A DNA stretch of 64,000 nucleotides from Eudorina sp. 2006-703-Eu-15 (taxonomy: Eukaryota > Chlorophyta > Chlorophyceae > Chlamydomonadales > Volvocaceae). Shown in pieces: positions 47,560-58,938 of this stretch. Within the stretch, counting starts at the first letter, position 1. Each line of letters begins with the position of its first letter. The position numbers were made by a program, and so were the translations under genes. The stretch lies in the NCBI GenBank assembly GCA_003117195.1, contig BDSI01000024.1, forward strand, positions 1,174,152 through 1,238,151, given 5' to 3'. The notes beneath the pieces were generated by a model that was given only the letters and a program-made list of their open reading frames with translations, did no database searches and had not been told where the DNA came from.

Positions 47560-47695
47560 CGATCCGGCCGTGTGGCGGTTCACCCATGCGGCCGTGCGGC
47601 GGTTCACGCATGCGGCCGTGCGGCGGTTCACCCATGCGGCCGTGCGGCGGTTCACCCATGCGGCCGTGCGGCGGTTCACCCATGCGGCCGTGCTC
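47560..47695 (+). repeat. 24-bp tandem repeat, about 5.5 copies
   Basis: The unit is GTGCGGCGGTTCACCCATGC plus GGCC, nearly identical between copies (one has CACGCATG). The unit length is a multiple of three, so all frames stay open; this explains the open reading frames here. Confidence 0.95.
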
Positions 47696-47886
47696 CCCTG
47701 CTGTCTACCCATTCCGTCTGGGGTGGTCCTCCAGTGGGTCCACCCCGCCCGTTAGCCCCCCATCGCTCCCGTGCCCCCATGCCTCCGTCTCCCCGTTGGC
47801 CGGTGCGGCGGCTATGTATATATATCAGATCACCCAACACAGCAACAATCGTGGCACTAATGAACGAACGTGGATATTGACACTTA

Positions 47887-47922
47887 TCGGGGGGGTCTGG
47901 GGGGGCGGAGCCCCCCCAGCGC
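47887..47922. repeat. GC hairpin
   Basis: CTGGGGGGGC-GGA-GCCCCCCCAG forms a near-perfect 10-bp inverted repeat with a 3-base loop in non-coding DNA. Confidence 0.85.
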
Positions 47923-48105
47923 CCAACGGCAAAGTAATAGTTTGCGGAAATTCCTGACATTGTATTACTGAGCTTGTAATGGAAAATTCCCCCCTAAACA
48001 CGGGAAGATCCCACCGGCTCGCGGTGTCATTGGGCCGGAGTGCCAGGCTGGAAGACGTGCCGAACCGTGGAGACGTGCGTGAGCAGGCGTATCAATCGTA
48101 CGCAC

Positions 48106-48546
48106 CTTAACCTGATCGAAGGTGTAGGGGTCCGGATGTGTAGCGTCGTACTGTATCACGCCATCCGCGGGAAGGGTTGCGTACAGTGCGTTGATCGCGG
48201 CAACGTGGGCAACATCGGTGCGTGATGGCGGATTCCACTGAAGGTTTGGCGGGATGTTGATGAGGTGGCCAAGTTGCTGGGCAGAGGCATTGAGCTCAGG
48301 GATCGTGAGATTGTTGACGCTGAGAAATCGTTTGCCAAGGCGGCCCGACAGGCCGAGCATCGGCTTCGAAACGGGGAGGGTATTAATCTTGAACGTTTTG
48401 GCTAAGTCGGGATTGTCGCGTTGGGGTCCCGCATGTAGACTCGTGAGTAGGTATGTCTCCGTTGGCAACGGTTTGAACACGATGCTTCCTTGGATCCGCC
48501 TGCCGGTGCAGTATGTGATACGAACAGTGTGTGAATTTGCCGGTAT
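48106..48546 (-). pseudogene. Orphan 147-codon exon of unknown family
   Basis: A fully open minus-strand segment bounded by an acceptor (CCCTACAG before 48546) and a donor (GTGCGTACG after 48106). Its length is a multiple of three. The translation looks like real protein, for example VFKPLPTETYLLTSLHAGPQ, LGKRFLSVNNLTIPELNAS and LINIPPNLQWNPPSRTDVAH, ending DPYTFDQVK. I do not recognise the family and cannot find partner exons on either side, where repeats dominate. It is either part of an unrecognised gene or a captured or decayed gene fragment. Confidence 0.5.
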
Positions 48547-49320
48547 CTGTAGGGTATGCGTCAGGCCTCAGACGTCCAGGCGTGACTTACGACATTGTGT
48601 CAAGCAGCGTCGCAGCGCGTGATGAGGCAGCTATGAAGGAGCTGTTGGTGCGATGGAGCCGTGCGGTTTGATTTGTCGCACAGCAGTCTGATGAAGTTGT
48701 GTGGTAGGCGTCAATACGTATGTATGATAACAAAAAGATATGAACAGCGCCGAGGTCCCGGCCGTTGAGGTGTGCTTGTACTGTGGTACACGGCTGTTGA
48801 CGCAGCGCTACGTAGTAGTTAACTGCGATGTGGAAATCTGGGTAGCTGTGTCATGGTATGAATGGGATTATGGGGACGTGGATCATAATGTCGATCGACC
48901 CCTGGGATTGTTCTTTTGGTTGAAGGCGAAGGGTGGACAAAAGGCGAGCGAAGGATCGAGAACTGCTTGGCGAAGTTCGTCGTCGCTGCATAGCGAACGA
49001 AGTGTACGTCATGTATGGGCGAACGAACGAAGCGAGGGGAAGGTAGCGTCAGCGATCGATTCAATCCATGACTCCACAGCGCGTCCGCGCCGATGGGTAC
49101 GTCTGAGGATGAGGTTTTGGACTGGAAACAAAGTAAGCAATGAAACGTAGGGCACCCAAGAAAGTGTGTACACGGTACTCGTGCCTCGCAGTGCTGCATG
49201 CCCCGCGCCGCAGCTCGCTTGGCCGTGAACCCGGCCGTCGGTGGGGCCGGCCGGGGGCTCGGGCCGCGGCCCGGGCGCGGGAACGGAAGGTCGCGCGCCG
49301 CACAACAGCGACATTTCTTG
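48547..49320. other. Unassigned sequence left of the short LINE copy
   Basis: About 770 bp with overlapping frames on both strands but no recognisable domain. It ends at CATTTCTTG (49312-49320), the left copy of the target-site duplication of the next element. Confidence 0.4.
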
Positions 49321-49616
49321 GGCGACCTCCCCTGTGGGCGACCTCCCCTGTGGGCGACCTCCCCTGTGCTTGGCTTTATCCACTTCTGGGGATTATGCCC
49401 GCTGCTGTGCCTATCCCTTTGGTAGTGTTGCCCCGCTGCGCGCCTCTGCTTGCTTCGGTGTCTGACTGGTTGGGGTTATGGCCCGGTGTGTTTTCTTTGG
49501 GTGCGGCGTTGTGGTGTGGAGGTGACCTGCCGCCTTGGCGGTGGGGCCTACTGGGGCTTGCTCTGGTATACACCGATGATCCCGTCGGGGTCCGCTGTAA
49601 CATTCATTCATTCATT
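49321..49616 (+). mobile_element. 5'-truncated LINE-like copy with 9-bp target-site duplication
   Basis: About 300 bp nearly identical to 63413-63691, from GGCGACCTCCCCTG through GCCGCCTTGGCGGTGGGGCC to the end GGGGTCCGCTGTAACATTC, with a CATT-repeat tail. CATTTCTTG occurs immediately before (49312-49320) and at the end of the tail (49617-49625), a 9-bp target-site duplication. The 5' end has about three tandem copies of GTGGGCGACCTCCCCT. No coding domain remains; it is a dead 3' fragment. Confidence 0.82.
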
Positions 49617-49625
49617 CATTTCTTG

Positions 49626-50441
49626 TGTGCAGCGTCGCAAGTGCAGCGCGCGGGGTGGCGAGCCCGCCGCGCGATTGCGATGTTCCATGCAGTATTTAAC
49701 AGAACCGCAGAGCCGATCGTACTCAGTGGAACAATTTGCCGCAGCCCCGGTTACCACAATCAGACGTGCGTGCTTCTTGTACTATGTGGACCTGCTTCTG
49801 ACTGCAACTGAGCGTGCTAGTGTACGACCATGCCTGCTGCGGTGCAGCCAGTTATCAACAAGGCAGGACACCGGGACTACCACGACCCGTACACGCGGTG
49901 TATCCGTGGGGTGTGAGTGTCGGCGACCTGTGTCACCGTTCAGGAAATGTGGGCCATAGTTGCCGCCAAACAGTCAAACACAGCGGCCCGCGGCGAAAAA
50001 CCGTTCTTATGACATAGCGCTGGTGAAGCGACCGCAAACAATTGGCCCCCGATTAGCACCAGCAAACTGTCACACGGTATGGACAAACGGGTCGCACCCG
50101 TTGCCGCCGCAGCATTCCTATCACATCGTCCTGTCCCATGTCCAATCAAGCGCGGCGGGGCATGGAACAACTATAGATGGGGTACCACGTGGAACGATCC
50201 GACACGGTCTCGGTCAGCGGCAACGAATCTGTTCGGCCACGCAGTACGGATGAATAGCGTACAAACCATACATGTCGTACTGTCATCAGTCATAAAACAC
50301 AAAATGAAAGCAACGGTCTTCGTGCGACCGACTTCGACCCCTGTGTCCGCATGTACCGTTCTCCACTGTGCTGCAACTAAACTCCAACGACCACCGCCAT
50401 AAACAATATCTAACGTGGGGGGAACGGACTTACGCAGCAGC
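49626..50441. other. Sequence between LINE copy and Helitron coding region
   Basis: It contains the second copy of the dispersed repeat (49808-49968). It may include the Helitron's 3' terminal region, but I could not identify a CTRR end with the expected preceding hairpin and flanking T. No separate gene is recognisable. Confidence 0.45.
49808..49968 (+). repeat. Dispersed repeat, copy 2
   Basis: Direct repeat of 46987-47180; see that entry for shared blocks. It lies about 470 bp beyond the last Helitron codon, on the side of the Helitron's 3' end. Confidence 0.85.
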
Positions 50442-52079
50442 CTATTGTTGATCACGGGTGGCCTGGAGGGCATGCGCCAGCATGAGGGCGTCCGTGCCCA
50501 GGGTTTCTACCAGCATGGCTGTGTCCGCTGACTCTGGCAGGATAGCCTCGGGGTCGGCCAAGGCCGGAAGGCTCGCGCCGCAGGGGCAGGCAGTTAGCGC
50601 CGGGGCCCTCAAGTGCACGGACGGCCTCTGTCTGGAGGAGTGGGCTGTCCCTCGCAACGATCGCGTAGAAATGGTCGAGGGGCCCAGCCCGTTCGCCGGA
50701 GTTCCACCCGCTCCATACGTTGGCCACTTGGATGGTCATAGAAGCGGGAGCCGAAGTCTCGTCCGGAGTTACAGAGAACGGCTGCAGCGAGCCCGGCCGA
50801 TGTACGACGACACTGACGTCAGGGAAGGCAGTGCTTATGAGCCGGCCTAGCTCGCAGATATCCGGATAGGTGAGCTGCGCGTTGCCTCGCACACCCGCCA
50901 GGTGGGCACTGAGCAGATCGCTGCCCGCGTCCGGCGAAATGGTGTTGGGGTCACTGTGGTACATGGCCAGTACGGCGGCTTGGTAGCTGCTGCTGCTGGC
51001 ACAGCGGCGCTGTAGGTCGTCAGCGATGCGGCCGCGGAGGGCCGCCATAGCTGGCGCCCATGATGGGCCGCGCGGGAAGAGGGGCACGTCGCTGTTAGGC
51101 AGCTGGGCAAGGATTGCGTGAAGAACACAGTTGTTGCCGCGGCTGCAGGCGTCCAATCGGCGCTCACCGTGTGCAGTGAGGCGCTCGAGCATCGCCTTCA
51201 CTTCCACTGCCGTTACCTCCCACGTCTGTACGTCGGCTGGGGCGGGTCCGGGCGGGACGATGGCTGGCTGCGACGTGCGTGCGGCTGGTGTCCTGGGTGC
51301 GGATGATGAGGCCGCCGGTGCACTGGGTTGTTGCGGCTGTTGGACTGGAGGGGGGGAGGGCTCCAACACCGCCGTCCGAGCAGCCGCCACCATTCTGCGG
51401 CGCTGCGCCGCCGTGGGGCCGTTTAGAGAGGGCACCGACGTGGGCGCAGCTGCTGCCGACGGCACGATGGGCGGCGGGCTGGCATGACGGCGCTTGTTGC
51501 TGCCAGGGGTCGGTAGAGCGCCGCCTGCCGCTGTCGTCGCGGGGCCGTCGCTGTCCGCACTAGTGCTGCTGTCAATGCCCGTGCTGGGCCGTTGTGGACG
51601 GCCCCTGGGCGAGTCATCGGCGGCGGCGCGCGGAATCTCCGCCAGCAGGCTCTCACGGCGGTGTTGCGCGCGGTCCGGGGGCGGCGGTCGAAAGCCATAG
51701 CGTTCGTCAAGCTCGCGCAACAGGTCGGCGTGTCGGATGGTGGTGGCCTCCGCGGCCTCCTCGATCGTCAGCAGTAGCGCCAGCAAGTCACGGCTCATGC
51801 GCGCGCCATCCCGCAAAGTGCGCGCCGCTTCCGGCAGCAGTGGCAAGGGGCGCAGGCTGGGTCGGAGGGGATCCAGGGGGTGCATCGCCGCCAGCGCCGC
51901 CTCGCGACGGCGGCGCTGAGCTGGAGTCTCGTACAGGGGCCGCAGGAGGTTCACGTGCGACGCCTTCGCATAACGTGTCAGCATGACATACGCCGCTGCA
52001 CGCGAGAGTCCCATCGGTGACGGCAGGAGGTCGATGACCCATGGGTCGCTGCCAAAGCTGAGGCCTTGCGCGTAGAAGT
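50442..52079 (-). pseudogene. Helitron: end of helicase and OTU-like domain
   Basis: The exon starts after the acceptor at 52080 and completes FYAQGLSFGSDPWVIDLLPS and GLSRAAAYVMLTRYAKASHV, the last conserved helicase motifs. A long Pro/Ala/Ser-rich linker follows. Then comes DACSRGNNCVLHAILAQLPN, where NNC fits the catalytic Cys of OTU cysteine proteases, then YPDICELGRLISTAF and LDHFYAIV with the expected His. OTU domains occur in some Helitron proteins, so fusion to the helicase is plausible rather than chance. The long frame continues to 50452, but from about 50570 another frame (ADPEAILPESADTAMLVETL, ending 50442) looks more protein-like, suggesting a small frameshift. Confidence 0.75.
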
Positions 52080-52225
52080 CTGCAAGGGGACGTGGGGTCA
52101 CCGTGTGGCAGGGTTGGGTATATGAGCACTATGGCGGGGGTAAGCAAACACAGTTGTAGCAGGTTCGGGAGGACAGCATGGACTCACAATTACAGGAGCG
52201 GGCGGAGTAGTGCTTAGTCGCTTAC

Positions 52226-55200
52226 CGGTGACTGCCAGCGCCGGAGTTGCGGGGAGGTTACGGCGGCGAAGCAAGACGTGGGTCACTGGGCCACGGCCGT
52301 CGCCAAAGTCGACGGCCTCCGGTAGGCTGACCTTCAGCGTGGTGCTGTTCGCCGGCAGGATAGGCACGAGGCCTGCGGTGGACCGCGCCAGCTCGCTGTC
52401 CCCCGGCAGCAGCTGCATGGTGGCGGGGAAGCCTTCAGGCTGGACGAGCAGGGCCAGTGGAAGGCGCCGCAGGTCCCAGATGCCATTCACCACGCGGGGC
52501 GGCGGCTCGTCCTGCATACATGAATGAAGTGTCACAGCAGATCACGCACACGGCTGTTCTGCACATGAACAGGCGAGCGATCAAGCGAATAAATGAACAG
52601 GGAAAGCGCGCGTGAGCAGGTCTCACCGGGTCAAGGATCAGGTCTCACGCGATGGCGGTGTTGTTGCGGCACAGCCCCGCGTCGGCGTTGCGACCGTCCG
52701 AGAACACGAACAGCGCGCCCTCATAGTACAACGTCGCTGCACTGAGGCGGTCCAGCTGTCGGGCAGGCAGTCGCCGGGCGAGATCCAGCAGACGCCCGGT
52801 GGCAGGCGCACCCTGTGTGTTGCGCTGCCGGCTGTGCGAGACCAGCGTGTGCTCCGCGTGCCACCGGACAACAAGCTTGCTATGCCGCGCGGCTTGCAGC
52901 AGCAGCAGGCGGTTGTTGAGCAGCATGTTCGCATCGTTCCGCGCAGTGACAACACGCGGGCCGTGCTCACCGGTGTGCACCAAGGCCGTCCAGTCGGATG
53001 GTTGCAGCACGCGGCTCTGCAGGAAACGCAGCAGTTTGCGGGCACCGGACTTGGTGGGCCCCGGCTGCGCGAAGTACTGCGACAGCTGTGTAAGGCGCTG
53101 GCCGTCAGGGTCGCCGCTCTGCCGCTGCTGCTCCACCAGTCGAATCACGTTGCCCTCCGGACCCAGCAACGCATCCAACACATCGCGGCCTCGCCGGGCG
53201 GCGCGGGCCTGAACGCCCGACGTCGCCGTGGGCGTCGCGTACACGGCGGGCCGAAAGCGGCGCGGGTAGGCGCCCGCGTGCAGCGGCACGCCGCCGGTGG
53301 TGGCGTGCTGCAGGGGGTCGCCCACCCCAGATAGGTCCCGGCCGTTCAGCACCAGCAGGTCACCGGGCGAGCGGCCCGGCACCTCCGGTAGAGTGTTGAT
53401 GGCCACCTGGTTGCAGTTGCCCAGGTGGTCCTGCGCGACAAAGCTGATCTCGTCGACGAACAGCACGCGGCCCGGAAATGTGTAGGCCACCTGTGGTCGC
53501 AACATGCAGTCGATTGGCAGGGAGACGGCACTCGACATAGCACAACGAAAGCACGCTGACGGCAGCGAGCTGTGATGGTCAGTGCCAATGCTCGAGCAGC
53601 ACCCTTGTGGGATGGCGGCGTTGGGGGGCAGTGCAGCGAACACAGATACGACACCATAGCGGCCGCTTGCTTACCCGCTCGCGGGCCCGGGTGTAGTCCA
53701 TTTTGTCCACGTTGTCGCCCACGCCCTTTAGGAAGAACGTGTGGCAGGTGGTGCGCGCCAGCTGGGCAGGGGTGGAGATACCCCGTGCCGCACGCCATGT
53801 GAATGCACACGCCGTCAGCCACGCCGGCTGGCCGTGTTGGTACACGTGCCACTCGATCGCCTTGATCGCCTGGCTCTTGCCCGTGCCGGGATCGCCCGTC
53901 AGCAGCAGATGTAGGGATCGGCGCGGTGTCCCGCGCTGATCGGCCTCGAAGGCGAGCGCAAGGAGGCTGAATGCCAGCGCTTGCTCGCGCGTCAGTGTGA
54001 AAAGGCGAATCGTGTCATCACGCGTCGGCGGCACAGGCAGTCGGACGAACGGCGGGCAGGTGCCGCGGTCAACCGGCTCGGCTGGGGCGTCAGGCCTTGC
54101 AGCCCACAGCACGCGTGCGCTGACGGTATGGCCGTTACCGTCTCGAACGAGCTCCAACTGGTCGCCAACGGCGGCAGCAGTTGGCGCGCTCTCACCGCCG
54201 TTGTCCTCCGCGCGCCATGCGTCGGCCGCACGCGCCCACGCGGGTAGTGTGCGTGTCTGCAGCTGCCGGTCTGACAGGAGGATCCGGCCAAAGTCGGCGT
54301 GCCTGCGGCCAGCCTCCGGAGGTAGTGCGGCAGATGATGGCTGCGGGATGAGATCGGCTGCGGTGCTGCTGAAGACCGCCTCGTTGCAGCCGCGCTGCGC
54401 GAGTTGTTCCAGACCGCTAGCCACGGCATCCGCGGCGGTGCTGTCAAGCTGCAGAGGCTGAGCCATCGCATCCAACACGTCCTCATCCGAGACATGCCCA
54501 CCATCACCTAAGGCGCCCGCCATGCCCTCGACCAGATCGTCTTCAGTATCGCTGCCCGAGGCGCTCGCACTGCCCGCGGTGCCATCGTCCACGGCAGCGC
54601 CGTCATCCGTCGCGGCAGCACTCGTCCGCAGCTGCCGCAGGGTCGCGCGCCGGACACGTGCTTCGTTCCGGATGCGCTGCAGTGAGTCGGCCCGGGCCTC
54701 CAGGTGGCGCAGAACACGACGCACCACATCCACAAAGTAGCGGTCCCCCTCCAACGAAGTGCGCAAGGTGCGCACCCATAGCACCAGGCGATCCCACGGC
54801 CGCATGGCCGCCAGGCTGGGCACATCGGCGTCAGTGTACGACGCAAACACGGCGAACACGAAGGACGCCCATTCATCCCGGGGACCAGGCGCGTCACGGC
54901 CTGAGCGACGGGGTGCGCCACCCAGCAGCTGAACGATCCGTAGGTGCTGCTGCCGCTTCAGCATGTGCGTTTCTTGCTGCGGATGTCCATCACGCAGCCC
55001 CACACGTTGCGGCTCACCACCACCGGCGTTGCTGGTATGCTGCGAAAGGGCAGCGACACGCTGAGAGCGGTGCTGAATTAGGGTGCCGGGCGGGTACCGC
55101 CGACGTCGGTCAGCCTCATTCTCCGACGTAGTGTCAGTGAAGCCGTCGGACGCACTGTCGGATGCTTGAAAGCCTGGGTCGATCCAGACGGCGGGCGGCT

Positions 55201-55230
55201 CCGTGATGGGTGCGGCGGCAGCGCCCACAC
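52226..55230 (-). pseudogene. Helitron: PIF1-type helicase domain
   Basis: Three exons: 55230-53675, 53490-52649 and 52511-52226. Helicase motifs in order: Walker A LLTGDPGTGKSQAIKA, motif Ia LTACAFTWRAA, Walker B VLFVDEISFVAQ, motif III SGVGDPLQHA, the N-terminal half of motif V LCRNNTAIA, and VVNGIWDLRRLPLALLV. Upstream of Walker A is the usual acidic, variable linker. The junction between the second and third exons (donor GTGAGA at 52648, acceptor before 52511) does not keep phase by eye, so either the splice differs or there is a further indel. The first two introns are 174 and 184 bp with good consensus. Confidence 0.82.
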
Positions 55231-55404
55231 CTGAAATGAAGTCATGACCGGGAAAAGCCGGGGAAGGGTTCCGTAAGCATGGTTTCCTTTGGTCGCTTGC
55301 GTGAAAGGGGATGCTGATGTGAAAACGCGTGTGTGCACGTTTCATGTCCGCCCTACACGCCTGTACTATGCTATGTACGACAACACAGTTGGCTCACAAC
55401 CCAC

Positions 55405-56649
55405 CTGTCCTGGCACGAGCACCGTTGATGCCCAATGCATCCTCCAGGCCGTCATCATCCGAAACGCCGCCGCCGTCCGCAGCACCGGTGCTGCTGTCGT
55501 CATCATCCGCGTCGCTGCTGCACTCCTTGACCAACGCCGTGCGTGCGGGCTGCCTCCGCCAGCCCACGGGTCGACCGCGATGCTGTGTGACCTGGCGGTC
55601 GTAGGTAGCGTCCTGCACTTCTTTGCGGTACGCCATCGCCAGCGTGTACGGACTGCAGGTCACCCCATGTAGCTCGGGCCCACGCAGCAGGTAGTCTCTC
55701 ACGGCGGTGGTGTACCGCATGCTGCCCGTGCGCCTGTCCAGCACCACCTGGTGCACGCACTCGGTGGTGCGGTGCGCGCCAGTGTTGATCAGCTCCATGA
55801 ATGGTGCGGATGCGAGGGGCGCGGTCTCAAACGACTGATACAACGTGGTGCCGCCGCTGAGTACGTGCGCCATCAGCGTCATGCCGTACGTATTCTGCCC
55901 CGTGGTGGTGTGAATGGCAGACCGCAGATTTGCCAGCAGGGCGGCGCGCTCGCCGTCTGGCATATCGGCTGATGCCGCTGCCGGGAGCCGGACAGCCGTG
56001 GCAGCAGCGACACCCCGGCCGCGGGTACCGGCGGGTCCTGGGGCCGGCGCTGCTGCCTGCTGGTCCGTTCTAGGGGCAGCAGTATCCTGCGAGGCGCCAG
56101 TGGCAGGCTCTGCCGCCGCGGCCGCCATCCTCGGCTCCAACGCCGCGGCGCGGAGGAAGGCGTCCACGTTCACGGTGCCCTGCGCCTTCAGGGCGTACTT
56201 GGTCTGGTAGTCAGACTGCCGCCGCGCGCGGTCCTCACCCACGGGCACGGGACAGGGCCCGCGCTCCGTCGGCGGCTGCCGCTGCCATTCGTCGTACTTG
56301 GCCGCTTCCCGCCCCAGATCACATGTCAAAGTGGTGTTGTTGTTGCAGCCCAGTGCCAGCAGAAGCGCCGGCGTGAAGCCCACCAGGTTCTCACCGCACC
56401 GCGGTAACAGCCTCCAGCTCCGCCACCCAGCGAAACAACATTTGCAGTGCTCGGGGGTAGTCCATGCGACAGAACTCGTTGTACTTGAAGCACGTTGTGG
56501 TGTGCGTGTGGTACTGCCGCTTCAGCACCAGCCGGCATAGTTGCCGCGCGATCAGGTGCAATGCCTCCATGCTCAGTGTCGGCACAGTTGGTGTCGCCGT
56601 GTAGCCAGCTCGGCCACAGTCCAGATCCGACCAGTCCGTTTCGGTACCA

Positions 56650-56682
<33 letters not shown>

Positions 56683-58404
56683 GCGAGGTGGGAACCGTCG
56701 GGGTCGCCGCCGCTGCCGCCGCCGCTGCCACGGGCAACACCCGCATGCTGGCGGCTGTCACCTGCAGGTTTGCTGGGCAAGTCATCTGCCGCCGCCGGGT
56801 TTGCTGCCTCCGGCACCCGACAGCCCGCACGCAGTGCACGCCTGCAGAAGCGCCTGAAGTCCAATTGGTCAGGATACTCGTCCCGATCAGGGAAGAGCAC
56901 ATCAATGGGTGGCGGATGGGGCCTGCTGGCGTCTGCAGCGGGCTGTCGATAATGTGCCCCCGGTACACGAAGGCAGCGGGCGGGCACTCGAACGGCTCGG
57001 GCAGAAACTGGCACGCCACCGCCTCCATGATGTCAGCGATGCGTCCACGGAGGCCCTCCAGGACCGCGCCCATGCCACCGGGTGTCGACCCTGCACCCTC
57101 CGTGCCCACACCGAAGATGGCCTTGACAGTTGACGTCCGAAACACCGGGATGACAGCGGCACCGTGGAAGTGTAGCGCACGGCGGCCACTCTCCTCCACC
57201 TTGTACGACACATACTGCACGGTGCCCATGTAGCAGCGCGGCTCTCGCTGCGTCTTGTCGCCGGGTCGGAAACCGAAGATGATCCACAGGACCGCCTCCG
57301 CGACAACCCGTAGATAGGCGGCACACAATGTTGGGTACGCCGCGACCCGCCGCAAACGCCGATGCATATCTTCAGAATACAGTGGCTGACCATCGGGGGC
57401 GCACGGCGCCGCCTCCCCGGCGCTGACGGCCACAATCCGGTTGCCGACGTCGTTCGGGTTAGCGTTGAAGTGCAGGGTGTTGTACCCGACGGCCGAGTCG
57501 AGTGCGGACGCCCGCATCCGCCCAGCGCTGCACATGGCGTTGCTGCCCTCCACCCGCGACCCCACCGCCTGGAGCGCCGCAGCGAAGGACGCGACACCTG
57601 CTGGGATCTGCTCCATCGCCTCCCGCCGCGCAGCACTGCGCCGGTCACCGCTAAGCACAATGGCGGCGGCTTTCACCTGCTCACGAGTCAGGCCCACTAC
57701 GGCGTTCAGGTGGTGGGGTGAATTTTTGACCACCACCGCTGCCTGCAGGCTGGCGTCATGTAGCAGCTTGGTGTCGAACAGAATCGCCAGCGCCTCGCCG
57801 TTCTGCGCCAGTAGGTGGCGTCCCGCGCCCGGCGCCGGTGGTGCACCATGAAAGTGCATCCGCCGACAGAAAAGCTTGCCGTACTCGGTTTCCGACATGC
57901 CGTCCGGCCGCTGCCCCACCAAGACGAAAGGGAAGCATTGCGGGCTGGTGATGTTGACGAAAAAGCTGCAGTAATTGCTTAGGGGGGCCACGCCGGGGCC
58001 GCCCGCGCAGTTAACGAGAACCCGCTGAAGAGCCGCCACACGGGCGATAGGGTCCTGGGTATTCCGGACGTCCTCCAGGCTGTCATAGCTTGGGGCCGTG
58101 TTAGCTGGCGATTGCAGCAAAAAATCGTCCAGCACGCAGTCCTCCGCGTCATCTGTTGCATAGGGGCAAAACACATCAAGCACGCCATGCGGTGGTACGT
58201 CAGCACTGAAGGGCGGTATGTGCCTGCACACTCTTGAGCAACTGCTGCCGCGTGCAGTCAGTGTCACCCCTCGACCCCTCCGAGAGAACAGCCCACCGAC
58301 GGTCCACATGTCAAGCTTACCCGCGTCAGCGACATCGGCCGTTGGTGCGTCCGACGGTCCTGTGCCTTCTACGGAGGTAACGTGAGGCGCCGTATCATCG
58401 TCGC
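55405..58404 (-). pseudogene. Helitron: HUH Rep endonuclease domain, two frameshifts
   Basis: The frame from 58404 contains LHFNANPNDVGNRIVAVS and the HUH motif ALHFHGAAVIPVF (near 57160-57190). It is then lost, and a second frame (to 56391) carries VLFPDRDEYPDQLDFRRFCR, HTHTTTCFKYNEFC and MDYPRALQMLFRW. A third frame (56383 on) carries NLVGFTPALLLALGCNNN and the two-tyrosine motif YQTKYALKAQ. These are the Helitron Rep landmarks in the right order, so the two frame changes (near 56915 and 56395) are breaks in one ancestral domain. No intron of plausible size fits either break. Confidence 0.85.
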
Positions 58405-58938
58405 CTACAAGCCAACAGGCGAACGAGAGCGAGTTGGGTGGAGGCACACCAGCAATAAGTCGAGAAAGGGACTTGTGTTCAAATATCTAGCAAACACACG
58501 CAAAGCAACTTCAAGCACGGAAGCGGGAGTGACCACCTGACTGGCACCCCCGCCCCGTAATCAGCAGGGGTGCATTACCCGAGCATATCCATCAAACGGA
58601 CTTATCGCAGTGCAGTGCGGAACACTGCCGCACAACTACGCACAACTGTACGTCCCCCAATGTATTCCTCGCACGTCCCGATCCAAGGACCCATTTGTAT
58701 CCACTTACTTGACGTTGCTGCGCCCGAGGTGTGCATGTCACACACGTCCGGCTGAGATACGTCCGCGCCCTCCACACCCGCGACTCCTGCACCCGATGCA
58801 GAACGCGAACGGATGCGGAGTCGAAATTCAGGGCTTCACATGGTGTACACCAGCACGTTACTGTACCGTACCAACCGAGGGACCACGTCAAACGTGACTC
58901 GCATTTCCACTATCCTATCCAGCCGTTACTGCACGTAC
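58405..58938. other. Intron of the Helitron gene
   Basis: 534 bp between donor GTACGT (58938) and acceptor TTGTAG (58405). The phase matches on both sides (TCA G | GC GAC). Confidence 0.65.

Noticed and set aside
47541..47957. Open frames with repeated CGGS or AAVHPCGR units
   Set aside because: The 24-bp repeat is a multiple of three and keeps several frames on both strands open by itself.
49816..49850. CTAG plus preceding hairpin as the Helitron 3' terminus
   Set aside because: The related copy near 46990 continues past this point without CTRR, and the next base is not T, so the boundary is not supported.
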